Position numbers and translations under genes: made by a program. From NCBI GenBank assembly GCA_009746045.1, contig RPFO01000692.1, positions 787,140-851,139 on the forward strand: a stretch of DNA of 64,000 nt. Reading direction: 5' to 3'. Below the pieces are notes generated by a model, which was not told where the DNA came from, did not search any database, and was given only the letters and a program-made list of their open reading frames with translations. This stretch comes from Mesostigma viride. Lineage: Eukaryota; Streptophyta; Mesostigmatophyceae; Mesostigmatales; Mesostigmataceae. This document shows, piece by piece, positions 22,665-33,470 of this stretch. Positions within the stretch are counted from its first letter, which is position 1. Each line of letters starts with the position of its first letter.

Positions 22665-22835
22665 CCTGGAAGGGATCTAGACCGCATGGGTCGCGACAAA
22701 GTCGGCCCGGGTGCGGCGGAATAACACATCAGCCACGGTGCGAGTGAGGGCGAGTGACAGGCGCTGCCGCCAATACGAGGACCACGTGCGGGCCGACCAC
22801 GGGGCGGTCTGACCCTCGAGATCGAGGCGGTCATT
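22665..22835 (-). pseudogene. Diverged RLE retrotransposon C-terminal fragment
   Basis: The minus strand reads RLDLEGQTAPWSARTW, SYWRQRLSLALT and RRTRADF before a stop near 22675. This parallels the C-terminus of the fragments at 1-290 and 35840-36406 with many substitutions, so it is an older or different subfamily member. It is truncated upstream at an ATTTTATATATG junction. Confidence 0.7.
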
Positions 22836-22903
22836 TTATATATGACGCGTGGACGGGCTCAAAGGGTACCGACCTGCCGTAGGTAGCGTAAGACTAGCGC
22901 TTG

Positions 22904-24338
22904 TCACGAGGGTACTGCACCCAGTTGCTGCCACAGCTGCTCTGCCGGGTCGACATCGAAGATGATCGAATCGAGATCCGGTGTGCCCATGTCCGTGAGC
23001 GCAAACCAGATGTCCGTGCGATGACACCGGTCCACGAGCGCTCGGTAATGCTGGACCAAAACCTGGACCCTCTTCTTGGTCAGGTCATGGAAAAAGAGGT
23101 GAATAAAATCCATCACCATCTCATGGCGAAGAGGATACCCCGAGGCGTAACGATAGGTATTACAATGAGCTCGGAAGAGCTCATAGGCTTCCTCTAACGT
23201 CGCACCCGCGCCCGCTGAGGTGAACTCCTCCCGAAGCTCCACCTTGGGCAGCGATGGCACACGAGTGGATTCGCCATGCACGCCGTACGGCATGCGGTGG
23301 AATCGCTGGACGTCGTCGCTCTCACCCCATGGTGTGCTGGCTGGCTCCCGATCGACTTGGCCCCAGCCGAAGTCTGACCGAGTGCCGCCAAGCCTGGGAC
23401 ACCCTGCCGGTGCCACCCAACGGCGTTGCTGCCGCCGTCATGGGTGGCCGACCTGTGCTAAACAGGCCACCTGATGCCCCCCCGCTGGGGGCTGCACCAT
23501 ACCCGCCGCGCCACGACAACGTGCCTTGGCTGGGTGCCCGTAGGTTCCCCCCCAGCGTATGAGATGCGTCGGCAGTCGACCGAGTGCCTACCCGACCGAC
23601 GTTCGGCTGCAGCTCGTCATCATGCGCCACTTCCCCGTCGCCCCGCCGTTGACCTCTTGGTCCGGCGCGTGGCTTACTGGGTTGAACGTTGCGTAGCGGA
23701 CCTGTCCCGCTGCGCTCTTCGTCGAAGTGCCCGCGTTGGTCACGCTGCGCCTCAGGTCGCCGCGCTTCCTCGGCAGCGGCCTCCTCGTCGTCGGCAGCCT
23801 GCCTGGCCTCGGCGTCGCGTTGGGCCGCAGCTTGGCAGGCGCGTGCAGCTTCCGTGATTGCTTCCGCCTGCCGCCGTTGCTCAGCGCGCTCCGTAGAACG
23901 CCGCAGATTCCGCGCGCTCCAAAGCCAGTCGCACAGTTTCTTCAACATTGAGCGTCGCCTGTTGCGATAACTGCGTCACTTGCTGAGCTCCGAGTGCCGC
24001 CAGCTCTGCCGCTTGCTCTTGCAGCAGGCGCAGCACTTGGGTAAGAGCACCACCATCCCCTGCCGAAGAAAGGGAAGGCGCTCCATTACCTAACAAAGCG
24101 GTGTCCGCACTAGTGCCGAGAAGACCGCTGGGCGGGTCAGTTGCTTGACCGCGCCCGTAGCTACCGGCGCTGACCCACCACTGCCTGATGCTGTGGGGTC
24201 AGTTCCTGACATGTTGATGTTGGTATCAACCCTGGAGAGCTCCTGCCCGTCGGTGTCGACGCCCGTGTTGGCACAGCCGGCGTGGCTTGCCCATAACGCT
24301 GTGACCGACCTAGTGTGATATGACATAAACTGCCACAA
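22904..24338 (-). pseudogene. Gag-like coiled-coil gene, copy A (frameshifted)
   Basis: Three overlapping minus-strand frames (24338-24090, 24096-23881, 23948-22904) together cover a protein with several parts. It starts with a Ser/Gly-rich N-terminus (MSYHTRSVTALWASHAGC), then has an Ala/Glu/Arg coiled coil (AEQRRQAEA...AARACQAAAQRDAEARQ) and a Gly-rich linker. The C-terminal helical region includes EEAYELFRAHCNTYRYASGY and HEMVMDFIHLFFHDLTKKRV, like a capsid-type domain. There is no zinc knuckle. A second copy lies inverted at 27396-28206. The repeat nature and layout suggest a retroelement gag, but no pol is linked to it. A host gene family is not excluded. Confidence 0.45.
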
Positions 24339-24482
24339 CCACTACTAAAGTTGCGACGGTCTAATCTGAAAGACCAATGGTTGATCAGGCCACTATGTGT
24401 GCTAATCTTCCCAAGAAAACTGCACACCGTCTGTCACGGACGCGAGCTATGTCATCCGGGTGCCCACTATGCACAAGACCGG

Positions 24483-25834
24483 CAGTGATTGGCCATACGC
24501 GATACGCGTCGTACGCGGCCCCAGGTGTATAATGTATAATACGCGGTGTATAATGTATTATACGCTAATCGTACGCTAACTGTTGAAAACCCCTTTTTTG
24601 GCATGGTTTTGAGGGGTTTTCAACATTCTGAGCAACCAAGCATAGTCTGCTGGTGTTTTTCCATACCTTTTGCCTATACATGACATATATAGCATGACCT
24701 TGGCATTGCCATCACTACCTAAATACAAGCATAGTTTCTAACGGTCTAACTTGATAGTTTCTCTTCAAAATCGAGACAACATGCAACTAAGTATCAATAC
24801 CAGTATCAATGCACAACTCACTGGAAAGGATAATAAATTTGTAGAACTCAAGATATGCATGCACTATACATTGCCCCGAGGTGTCGATGACATTGAAGGG
24901 CGTCGATGGCATTGAAAGGCGCAAATGAATGCCTCGCACAGCTCCTCGTCCAGCTGCTCTTTGCTGAGCCCATAAGGTGCGGGCAAATTACCGTCGGTGG
25001 ATTGGCCCTTTGGTGGTCCGCTTGGCCCAGCCGCCCCAGCAGCGCGCCCCGAGGTGTTGCTGGCATGAGCGGACACCCAGTTAAAGGCGTCGGTTTCTAC
25101 AACGTCTGCAAGCCTGTCTTTAAGTGCCGCCAGCACATCAGCCTGCTTCTTGGCGTCACTAGTCGCCTTCCTCTTCCTGGTATTGCTTTCCTTCTCCGCC
25201 TGCTCGACCAGCAGCCGGCTGTAACGGAGTACTCCATCATCCATGTAGTAGTCATTTGTCTGCTGCTCATTCTTGAGGATGCGCTCTTTGCTAATGTATG
25301 TCCAGACAGTTTCGGATGTGGCCTCTTCTTCATCGGGCCGCACATCATCATCGTGTTCCATTGACTCATTCGTGTCAGCCATGCCTGGATGTCGATATGC
25401 TACGATATAGGTGCCAGACGACCACGACGTTGCTGGCACACCTTATCACCTTCTTGATCCAGATAAATAGGTGTACGTTTATTCCAAATATACTGTTGCT
25501 TATCACCTTCTTGATGATGAATCTTCAGCCTTCCCGCCTTCACCTTCCCGCCTTCACAAGTCACAATGAGCGCGCTTTTAGCTTTAGTGCACTATACACT
25601 AGCTAGCTCATCACGCAATTATTTGTTCCTACTACAGGTCGGCGCGCCGCAGTCTAGGCAAGCAAATGCACCCACCTCGTAAGCCAAAAATATGCCAAAA
25701 AATACGCGAAAATACGCAAAAATGCGCAAAAATACGCGTTGCGTATAAAAGTACCCCATTTTCGTACGCGCCGCTTGCGTATCGCGCATAATACGCTAAA
25801 TACGGCTTATAATACGGCGTATGGCCAATCACTG
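24483..25834. mobile_element. hAT-type DNA transposon, non-autonomous, 8 bp TSD
   Basis: The 1352 bp element has perfect 18 bp terminal inverted repeats, CAGTGATTGGCCATACGC, and is flanked by the perfect 8 bp target duplication AAGACCGG (24475-24482 and 25835-25842). TSD length and CA(G)NG-like ends fit the hAT superfamily. Subterminal regions are rich in TACGC/GCGTA motifs, as seen in hAT subterminal repeats. No transposase is encoded. Confidence 0.9.
24864..25382 (-). CDS. Unknown protein encoded inside hAT-type element
   Basis: Open frame of 172 residues from the second ATG (the frame is open to an ATG at 25439). It has an acidic N-terminus (ESMEHDDDVRPDEEEATSE), then a helical basic region (EKESNTRKRKATSDAKKQADVL), a Gly/Pro/Ala linker and a short acidic C-terminal helix (KEQLDEELCEAF). 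No hAT dimerisation motif, BED finger or catalytic residue is visible. It may be an element accessory protein, captured host sequence or an exon remnant. It is the only sizeable intact frame in the element. Confidence 0.4.
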   Translation of the reverse strand: MADTNESMEHDDDVRPDEEEATSETVWTYISKERILKNEQQTNDYYMDDGVLRYSRLLVEQAEKESNTRKRKATSDAKKQADVLAALKDRLADVVETDAFNWVSAHASNTSGRAAGAAGPSGPPKGQSTDGNLPAPYGLSKEQLDEELCEAFICAFQCHRRPSMSSTPRGNV

Positions 25835-25842
25835 AAGACCGG

Positions 25843-27288
25843 TGACTTAATTGCGCAAGGAATTTGTTTTCTGCGCATTTTCGACGAAGGCTAGTGACCG
25901 GGGGGGGCCGGGGGACACTAGCACTTGCAGCATAGGGGCAGGGGCAGGCGCGCCGGGCCAGGCACAGTCGGGCGCGCAGCATAAGAGCGGACGAAAGTGT
26001 ACGTGCGCGCGCGCCGGGCCAGGCACAGCTGGGCGCGCAGCACCGGCTGACTTGAGCGGACGGCAGCACAAGTGCGCAGCGTCGAGAGGATCATACGCGA
26101 GTTAGTGGACAGCTGGAGCTGGAGCTGGAGCTGGAGCTGGAGCTGGAGCTGGAGCTGGAGCTGGAGCTGGAGCTGGAGCTGGACTGCTGGACTGCTGGAC
26201 TGCTGGCCTTCAACAGCGCCGAGGCTATTGACAGGCCAGGTGTCTTTGTGGTGTAGAATAGCGGGTCAACGTTATGAGGACTGGACAGAAAATGGAAAAG
26301 GACCATTTGCGGTGCGGAGCCAGATCGCTGGAAAGAATGTGAAATCGCTGGCAGCCCTACAAAGGGATTTCTTCTAGAAAGGAAAGATTAGAAGCAATGT
26401 TTGCTGGGCCACTCACACGCGAGGTGTGAGCGTGCAGATTGTTTGAAGGACATTATGCTTCGACCTTGGTGGTCGTGGCTCAATGCCTGACATTCCCAGG
26501 GACAGAAATGCCGGAGCCTCTAGGAGATGAGATCGGCAACAGGATAGCAATTTAGATTTGTCGGGATGCCTTCCTGCTTTTGTTGGCATGTGTGGTAGGA
26601 AGCCATGCAGGACGGCAACTGGAATTCGGTTTTTGTTTGCATGGTTCAGGCAGCAAGACAGTTTTGGCATTCCTGGCTGGACTGACAAGTGTGGCGTGTG
26701 GCATGACGAATGGTTTGGTTCATAGTCGAAGAGGACTCTCACGTAGCGTGGAGTCTCTTCGAGTTTCTCGTTAGTGGCCTTCGTGTTTCTCCCTTTCCTT
26801 GGGAGCAAGGCCGGTAGCATGTCATGGAGCGCTGCCTAACTGCGGGCTCGTGAGCATGGAGTGCATCGATATTGCGACTATCAACGTGTTGTAATTGTAT
26901 TAACTTTCTCAATAAATTCCGCATGTGCGGCTTCATCATCAGACTGTGCAAAGTGTGTGTTGTGAAAGCATTGTTCTATAGCAGGGTAGGCAAAAGCATC
27001 ATCTTGCACCATCATCATTGTCGCAATTAGATTAGTTGGAGCGTCTAGCTAACGCCCAGCAAGGATAGTCAAACGCGGCACGCAACGGTACACAAGGGGA
27101 TCAATAAGGTGGTCATCAGGCACGAGGGACAGTTCCTTGTCCTCGGCTGAGAGCCCTCCTTTCATTACTCGAGGAGACTACCTCCATCTGCAAAGGAATT
27201 CCTGGACGCAGGATTTAATTGAAAGCTTTTAGACTTCAAATCAGATATAGTGATAGCAATTGAGGAAAATTTTTTATTTCAGCAAAGA
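25843..27288. other. No gene recognised; GGAGCT array
   Basis: A (GGAGCT)n array of about 13 units lies at 26105-26183, followed by GGACTGCT repeats. The rest shows no domain in any frame. Confidence 0.6.
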
Positions 27289-27395
27289 GAGACGGTGTGC
27301 AGTTTTCTGGGGAAGACTAGCACACATAGTGGCCTGATCAACCATTAAGTCTTTCAGATTAGACCGTTGCAACTTAGTAGTGGCTGTGGCAGTTT

Positions 27396-28206
27396 ATGTC
27401 ATATCACACTAGGTCGGTCACAGCGTTATGGGCAAGCCACGCCGGCTGTGCCAACACGGGCGTCGACACCAACGGGCAGGAGCTCTCCAGGGTCGATACC
27501 AGCATCAACATGTCAGGAACTGACCCCACAGCATTAGGCAGTGGTGGGTCAGCGCCGGCAGCTACGGGCGGTCAAGCAACTGACCCGCCCAGCGGTCTTC
27601 TCGGCACTAGTGCGGACACCGCTTTGTTAGGTATAATGGAGCGCCTTCCCTTTCTTCGGCAGGGGATGGTGGTGCTCTTACTGTACCCAAGTGCTGCGCC
27701 TGCTGCAAGAGCAAGCGGCAGAGCTGCATGGCGGCACTCCGAGCTCAGCAAGCGACGCAGTTATCGCAACAGGCGACGCTTGTTGAAGAAACTGTGCGAC
27801 TGGCTTTGGAGCGCGCGGAATCTACGGCTGAAGCGAGGCGTGCTACGGAGCGCGCTGAGCAACGGCGGCAGGCGGAGGCAACCACGGAAGCTGCACGCGC
27901 CTGCCAAGCTGCGGCCCAACGCGACGCCGAGGCCAGGCAGGCTGCCGACGAGGAGGCCGCTGCCGAGGAAGCGCGGCGACCTGAGGCGCTGCGCGACCAA
28001 CGCTGGCACAGTTCGACGAAGAGAGCAGTGGGACAGGTCCACTACGCAACCCAGTCAGCCACGCGCCGGACCAAGCGGTCAATGGCGGGGCGGCGGGGAA
28101 ATGGCGCAGGATGACGAGCTGCAGCCGAACGTCGGTCGGGTAGGCACCCGGTCGACTGCCGACGCATCTTATACGCTGGGGGGGAACCTACGGGCACCCA
28201 ACCAAG
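27396..28206 (+). pseudogene. Gag-like coiled-coil gene, copy B (truncated, frameshifted)
   Basis: This is the plus-strand copy of the gene described at 22904-24338, with the same start (MSYHTRSVTALWASHAGC) and the same coiled-coil segment in a second frame (27728-28114). It stops at 28206, where the sequence changes into the 3' half of an LTR. The breakpoint lies in a short shared stretch (AAGGCA), suggesting microhomology-mediated joining. The fused frame runs into the LTR and ends at 28316. That fusion is accidental. Confidence 0.5.
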
Positions 28207-28552
28207 GCATGCTTTGGAAGGTTGACGCCATGTCGGCGCCCCTTGCCAGCGTAGTGGCAGACCTAGGTGAAATTGGTCCGAAGACGAGAGTCTCGTCCTC
28301 TTGGTTTGATGAATGATAAGTGCGAATACGCCTACACATTGAGCCCGGGGCAATTATCCATTTGTAATTGGTCTTGCTAGCCATTATAAGTGTGTACAAT
28401 TAGCTTGGCATCAAGCCGTGATGCCAGATATCTCACGACTCACGTCGTGAAGCGCAACCTACATTGGGCCATCTTGAATTATTCCTAATTCCGGCAAGGA
28501 GGGTCTTTTGCTACGTAGCTCAGGCTAGGTATGTCTGGGCTGGAACGTAACA
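28207..28552 (+). repeat. Partial 5' LTR of nested Ty3-like element
   Basis: The last 346 bp of the TGTTACGTCCC-family LTR. It differs from the 3' LTR at 47717-48065 by only a few substitutions and a 4 bp indel, while differing more from the copy at 4583. The two therefore look like the LTR pair of one insertion, now 19 kb apart because of nested insertions. Confidence 0.75.
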
Positions 28553-28553
28553 C

Positions 28554-28566
28554 TGGTTATCGGAGG
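28554..28566 (+). other. Primer-binding-site-like sequence
   Basis: TGGTTATCGGAGG follows the LTR end by one base. It differs by one inserted T from TGGTATCGGAGG, the initiator-tRNA-type PBS next to the copia LTR at 53442. It probably primes minus-strand synthesis. Confidence 0.55.
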
Positions 28567-29866
28567 AAATGTGCTGGAAAGGTTAGCTAACTCTCGCGGA
28601 GAGGGTTAGTGAAGCCAATTAGGATACCAAGGCGGTGCTTGGTGTAGGTAGAGGTCCCGGAATTCAACGATTGCTGACAGGTCGGCGGCCAGCCCGTAAA
28701 GGGATTCAACGACGACCTAGACAGCAAGCGGCCAGTCTGGGATACTCGGCGGGGCTAGCAATAGTCCTGTGGTGAGGTGCTGTCAACGATAGCGCTCATC
28801 TCTCCTGTTTTCAACGACATCTAGTGGCGGCCAGGGCTTGCCTTCAACGACACCGGGTGGCGGCCAGCTCAGGAGGGATTTACGTCATTGACGATGGTAC
28901 GTCCCCTAGTTAGAATTCTTTCTTTACAAGCTATGCCTGCTGAAGGCTAGCTGGCGAGCTCGCTTTCTCTCCGGGTCCGCACGCGTAGGGGGTTCTTGTT
29001 ATACGTTGTACCCTCTATAGGTTGTAAATGTCGTTGGTGCCTATGGACGTCGCGGAGACGGACATTCGTTGTTTGACCTGCAAGGGGTCGTGGGGGTGGA
29101 TACCGTCTTGCTGTTGCCGACTGTGTTGACGGTGTTTACCTCCGTGTGTGCGTATAGCCCTTGCCGCGGAAAGCTCGGGCGTGTGCTGTGTTAGACTCTG
29201 TGCTTCTCCCTCGTATGTTTTGGTAAAGGTCACTGCACTTAGAGGTAACCTGGGATTCCCCCCTTCTTTTCCTTCTTGCAAGCTTCTGCTAGCCTATAAT
29301 AATGCATTACGTCCCTACAGGGCATGTGAGGAATACATTAAGGATAAGGGCTCTACTGCTAGGTGGAAGGGTTTTGATCATCTAGGAGATGCAGATAAGT
29401 CTAGTAAGGAACACATGCCATTGCCTGAAGACATGCGTACCACTCACGGCTAGGTAGACAGCAGTCAGGAGGCTGGGACAGCAGTAACCTTTTCCCAGCT
29501 GACTATTGGCCCTAGCAGACAATAGAGGGGATTACACTACTTAGGGAACATAGCACTAGTACTCAGGCCTTATATATATATTAAAAACTATATATATATA
29601 CTATAAATATATATTATACTATAAATATATATTAAAAATATAATTACTTACAGCAGAGTGAAATCACTCAAACCAAAGCAAACGCCCAGCTATAAACCTA
29701 TATACAGAGCCATGTCAAAGCTCACACTATACTACGATAAGACCAATGGAAACGCCTAACGGGAGGAACCTTATATATATATATAGTACGTTTAATATAT
29801 ATATATTAAAAATATAATTACTTACAGCAGGTGTTGCCTGCAGTGTAAGGTATCGGTACGAGCATC
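28567..29866 (+). other. Leader of Ty3-like element with RLE tail insertions
   Basis: A 1.3 kb stretch between PBS and gag without a recognisable gene. TTCAACGA occurs repeatedly at 28660-28850 next to GCGGCCAG motifs. At about 29625-29772 and 29805-29830 there are reverse-oriented 3'-UTR ends of the RLE element (ATAATTACTTACAGCA...), set in (TA)n runs. Confidence 0.6.
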
Positions 29867-30122
29867 ATGCCACCAAGACGGAGCGAACCTGTCAACAGAG
29901 AGATAGAACAGGTAGACAACCACGAGCAAGGTATAGAGGTGGTAGAGGTACCACCGCACGTCCAAGTAGGGACAGGTACAGGTGAGGTCATGGAGAGACC
30001 TGCGGAAGACTCCCCACGATCCAGAGACCAGGGCCGCAGAGATTCATCAGATGATGACAGTCCAGACTCCAGGGTGGAACAAGGGGGAGACGGGCGCAGC
30101 CAGGAGATGTTCCAGCAGGGTT

Positions 30123-30168
<46 letters not shown>

Positions 30169-31420
30169 GCAGCAGCAGCAACCGCAGCAGCAGCAGCAAC
30201 TACCGCAGCAGCAGCAGCAGCAACCGCAGCAGCAACTGCAGCAACCTCGGGGGCAGAACAGCAGCATGGTTCACTCGCCAGCGGTCGTCAGCAACCTGAA
30301 TTTCAGCAGAGTGGCCTTGGATGACCCGGGGTATGAACACCCCTCGTCGGTACAGGTGCGGCGGACGCACGGTACGCCGACCAGATCCGGATCTCTCCCC
30401 CGGTCGCAGCCCCCAGCCTTCGGCTCCATCGCCTACCGGGAGGTCGGTGGGCCCAAGCCTAATACGGTGAAGGCCCCACCGATGCCCACGTTCAAGAATG
30501 TTCCCAAGCTGCACGCGGACATGAAACCGCGGGAGATTGACGAATGGGGGCGCATGTGGCAACAGCAGTATACCGTCTGGTGCAACCACCATAGTTGGGA
30601 ACTTGCCACCTGCGATCTGATCCCGCATGTTGTCAACAGCTGCATGGACCCTTCGGTGGTGAGCATCCTGAACTGTGAGAGCATCGCATCCCAGTCGTAC
30701 CCGCAAACCGTGGAGGAGTTGATGGACCGGGTGCGCCGCAAGTTGATACCCCCAGACGCGGAGCTCCACGAGCGACTTGCCTTCGGCAAGCTGCGCCAGG
30801 GGACCACTCCATATCGCGAGTTCCTATCCAAGTTTGAGTCCAGCGCCGCCTACCTGACCGACATGACCTGGTACGAGTACAAGATCAGATTCATTGAGGC
30901 ACTCAGCCCCGAGCTGCAGGACGAGGTACTAAAGCACTATGCTGAGGTTCCTTGGAAGGAGTGGGACATCTTGAATATCCAGAGATATCTTCTGCAGGTG
31001 GCCGACGTCGTGGCTCGCGGGCGCGCACCATCGGTGCGTCGGTTCTACCGATCAGGTCCCCCGCACGACGGCGAGGAGAACGATGACTCCCCCGATGACC
31101 TGGAGGACGGGAACGCTGACCATGGCCTCAACGCCATCGACGCGAGTAAAGCCCGTTGCTTCATGTGCTTTGAGGTGGGTCACCTCAGGCGCGACTGCCC
31201 CAAACTCCGTAGCAGGCACGCTGGACGTGGCACAGGGGAGACCGAGCCCAGGTTTTCAGGCCCGGCGTTCGGCAGTCGCCCGGACTCCTCCGGCCCAAGG
31301 GACAAGCCCCGCAACGCGGACGAGCGGGCGCCAGCAGGCCCGGCAGTTCACGACTCAGCACCAGCAGCCGCGGCCGCCAGCGATGAGTTCTACCAAGGGC
31401 GTGCTGCGCGCGGTCAATGA
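29867..31420 (+). CDS. gag: Gag polyprotein of Ty3-like element
   Basis: Structural capsid/nucleocapsid protein of 517 residues. An acidic, Arg/Ser-rich N-terminus is followed by a Gln-rich tract (about residues 85-127, CAG/CAA repeats). The helical retrotransposon-gag domain (about 205-390) includes DEWGRMWQQQYTVWC, LAFGKLRQGTTPYREFLSKF and IRFIEALSPELQDEVLKHY. One CX2CX4HX4C zinc knuckle, CFMCFEVGHLRRDC, lies at 431-444, before a Pro/Arg-rich tail. The gene is intact. The retropepsin remnant at 31978 lies downstream after an AT-rich interruption at about 31500-31565. A parallel frame reads through to 31439, so the original Gag-Pol junction may have involved a frameshift. Confidence 0.85.
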
Positions 31421-31555
31421 GATCGAGGCTCACGACTAGCCTCCGGACAGCGTGCGACCTTTGAGTCACCAGCAGTGGCCGGTTACGAGTTTGCCGCTGG
31501 GAAGTATACTATAATATATATTACTATATTAGTATATTTAACTAATAATTATATT

Positions 31556-32580
31556 TTTATAATATGTTCATTCCGGTGCGCTTTTCCAGTCCTAGTGGCT
31601 GGCCACCTTAGCCATTCTGAGAATGCCCACCTGTGTAGGGCAAGGGGGGGTGTCTGTTTTGCCCCACATCTGTACCAAATACCAAGGGTGCATTGGTCCT
31701 GCACAGTAGCAGGTCACCGGCTGTTATCATGATGTCAGTAGTACGAAGGGTGCATTGGTCCTGCACAGTAGCAGGTCACCCTGTTATCATGCTATCAGCA
31801 GTAAGGGGGGTGTTTGGAATCATACACTGACCCCATGCATGGACGCCGTTTGCGGTAATGGGAAATTACTATTAGGCGTGTAGCACTAGTGGTTTTATAT
31901 AGGGTACCGTTGGCGGTAATGGGATATTTTATATACGAGAATGTAATAATATATTCAGACACGGCCAACCAACCGTCATGGATGCCAAGTTTTTGGTCGA
32001 CACAGGCGCTTCCACGTCCTTCCTCAACGCGGCACTGGTGCGCCGGCTGGGCCTGACGCCCAGCCCCCACACCGGCCGGCCGTGCATCTGACCCACTCGG
32101 ATGGTCGCCAATTAACACCAATCGCCCGGTCTGGCAGCGATCAAAGGTGTGCTGCAAGGCACCCCGTTCGACCTGGCTGCGACCATCGCACCGCTGGGCG
32201 CAGCGGACATCATCATTGGGCTCGACTTTGGACGCGCAGGATGTGGACATTCGCGTGCGCCGGCGAGTAGTTTGGTTTCCCGATGGTTCCTTTTGGTGCC
32301 CTGACCGCGAGTATAGGGCACATAGTATTACACACGAGCGCCCGGCGGTCCAGCATCCTTGACTCCTTGGCAGTAATTGGACGATCGCGTGGACGCGTCG
32401 TCCTCGGGGGAAGGGGAGGGGTCGCAGAGCGTATGAAACCAGATGGCTACTAATAATACCATATACTTCTTTACTATACCTACCTTTTATATACTAAGTA
32501 CTTGTACTGGTCCACTACACTTCTTTATGATACCATACTCTTCTTAATTATATCTAGCTCCTGTATGATCGGCACGGTTC
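31556..32580 (+). mobile_element. Protease-containing segment of Ty3-like element, copy 2
   Basis: Matches 361-1383. It includes two roughly 60 bp tandem units (GAAGGGTGCATTGGTCCTGC...) at about 31680-31800. It ends at GGTTC (32576-32580), where the inner LTR retrotransposon inserted. The segment resumes at 43395. Confidence 0.8.
31978..32365 (+). pseudogene. Retropepsin remnant with intact DTGAS
   Basis: It begins MDAKFLVDTGASTSFLNAAL, keeping the catalytic Asp that copy 1 lost. The reading frame ends in TGA after GRPCI. The remainder, with AADIIIGLDFG and VRRRVVWFPDGSF, needs two frame changes that are identical to those of the copy at 785. A stop-free protease therefore does not exist in either copy. 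Confidence 0.75.
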
Positions 32581-33228
32581 ATTTAGATGAACGCGGATCA
32601 GTGAGTTTCTGGTCTTCCCAAGATGTGATGAATGGAGCCATGGTTTCAACCAGCGGCTTTTAACCTTTACGTACCACAGTTGCCTCACTACCCTGTGGTC
32701 ACTAGCCTGAGGCGGCAGCACCCACGGACGGTGTTGGGAAAAGACGCTTGGCCACTGCTGTGTCCGAGCCTTTCTAGGTCTCACCATTGCTGCCAGGCCT
32801 TGCACGCCTTGGCAGGTCCGCCACTGTCAATTTCCTTGGTTGCATCAATCCAGGACGTCTGTCCTTCCATGAATGACAGTAACGCTCTGGATTTATCCGT
32901 CATGACAAGTACCCGTCCATCCCAGGCCTGCAGGACTGCCAGTCCTGAAGTCCTGTGACATTCTTGGTACCATCAACCAATATTGACCACAGTACCTCCT
33001 AGTGACAGTCGGTCCTGTGACACGTAACGTGTGATGGTTCACCCAACACTGCCACGTGCCCTGTCCCTCACGTGTCCTTAGTCCTGGTACTGCTGTAGCG
33101 TCCGGCGGCATTACTTCGGGACTTGATAACTCTCAAGTTCCTTGTCCAAATGAGGCGTTTAGCACGGCGTTGGAAAGGCCACTTCAAGTATGACATGCTT
33201 AGCATATTGCATCACCAATATGCTAACT
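32581..33228 (-). repeat. 3' LTR of inner retrotransposon
   Basis: 648 bp, nearly identical to 42751-43394. The only clear difference seen is CGTA present here in TTTACGTACCACAG. On the coding strand a purine-rich AAGAAAGGG lies just upstream of the LTR and could be the polypurine tract. Confidence 0.85.
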
Positions 33229-33470
33229 CCAACCCTTTCTTGTTTTGGAGCTGCAAGCTTCACACCATGACCAACCCATTCCTTGCTGCCTTGTGAAATG
33301 GACACCTGGTTACCCTGGACTTATAATAAGCCTCATGAGCACCCCTTTTGCCACCTTAATGGTATCCTCTTTTAGGGATCTATGGTTCAACCCTGCCAGC
33401 TGATCATTAACTTGACCTGCAGGTCATCCCCAACCCTTTCTTTTGCAACTGTACCTTGGCTTGGGCTTAA

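Larger units (their letters stand above)
23521..28206. repeat. Inverted pair of gag-like gene copies
   Basis: About 910 bp at 23521-24436 (minus) and 27289-28206 (plus) are close reverse complements, including upstream non-coding sequence (AGACGGTGTGCAG..., CCTGATCAACCATT). They are separated by 2.85 kb that contains a hAT-type insertion. Confidence 0.8.

Noticed and set aside
26413-26820. 135-codon minus-strand ORF
   Set aside because: No domain, low-complexity composition and no supporting splice signals.
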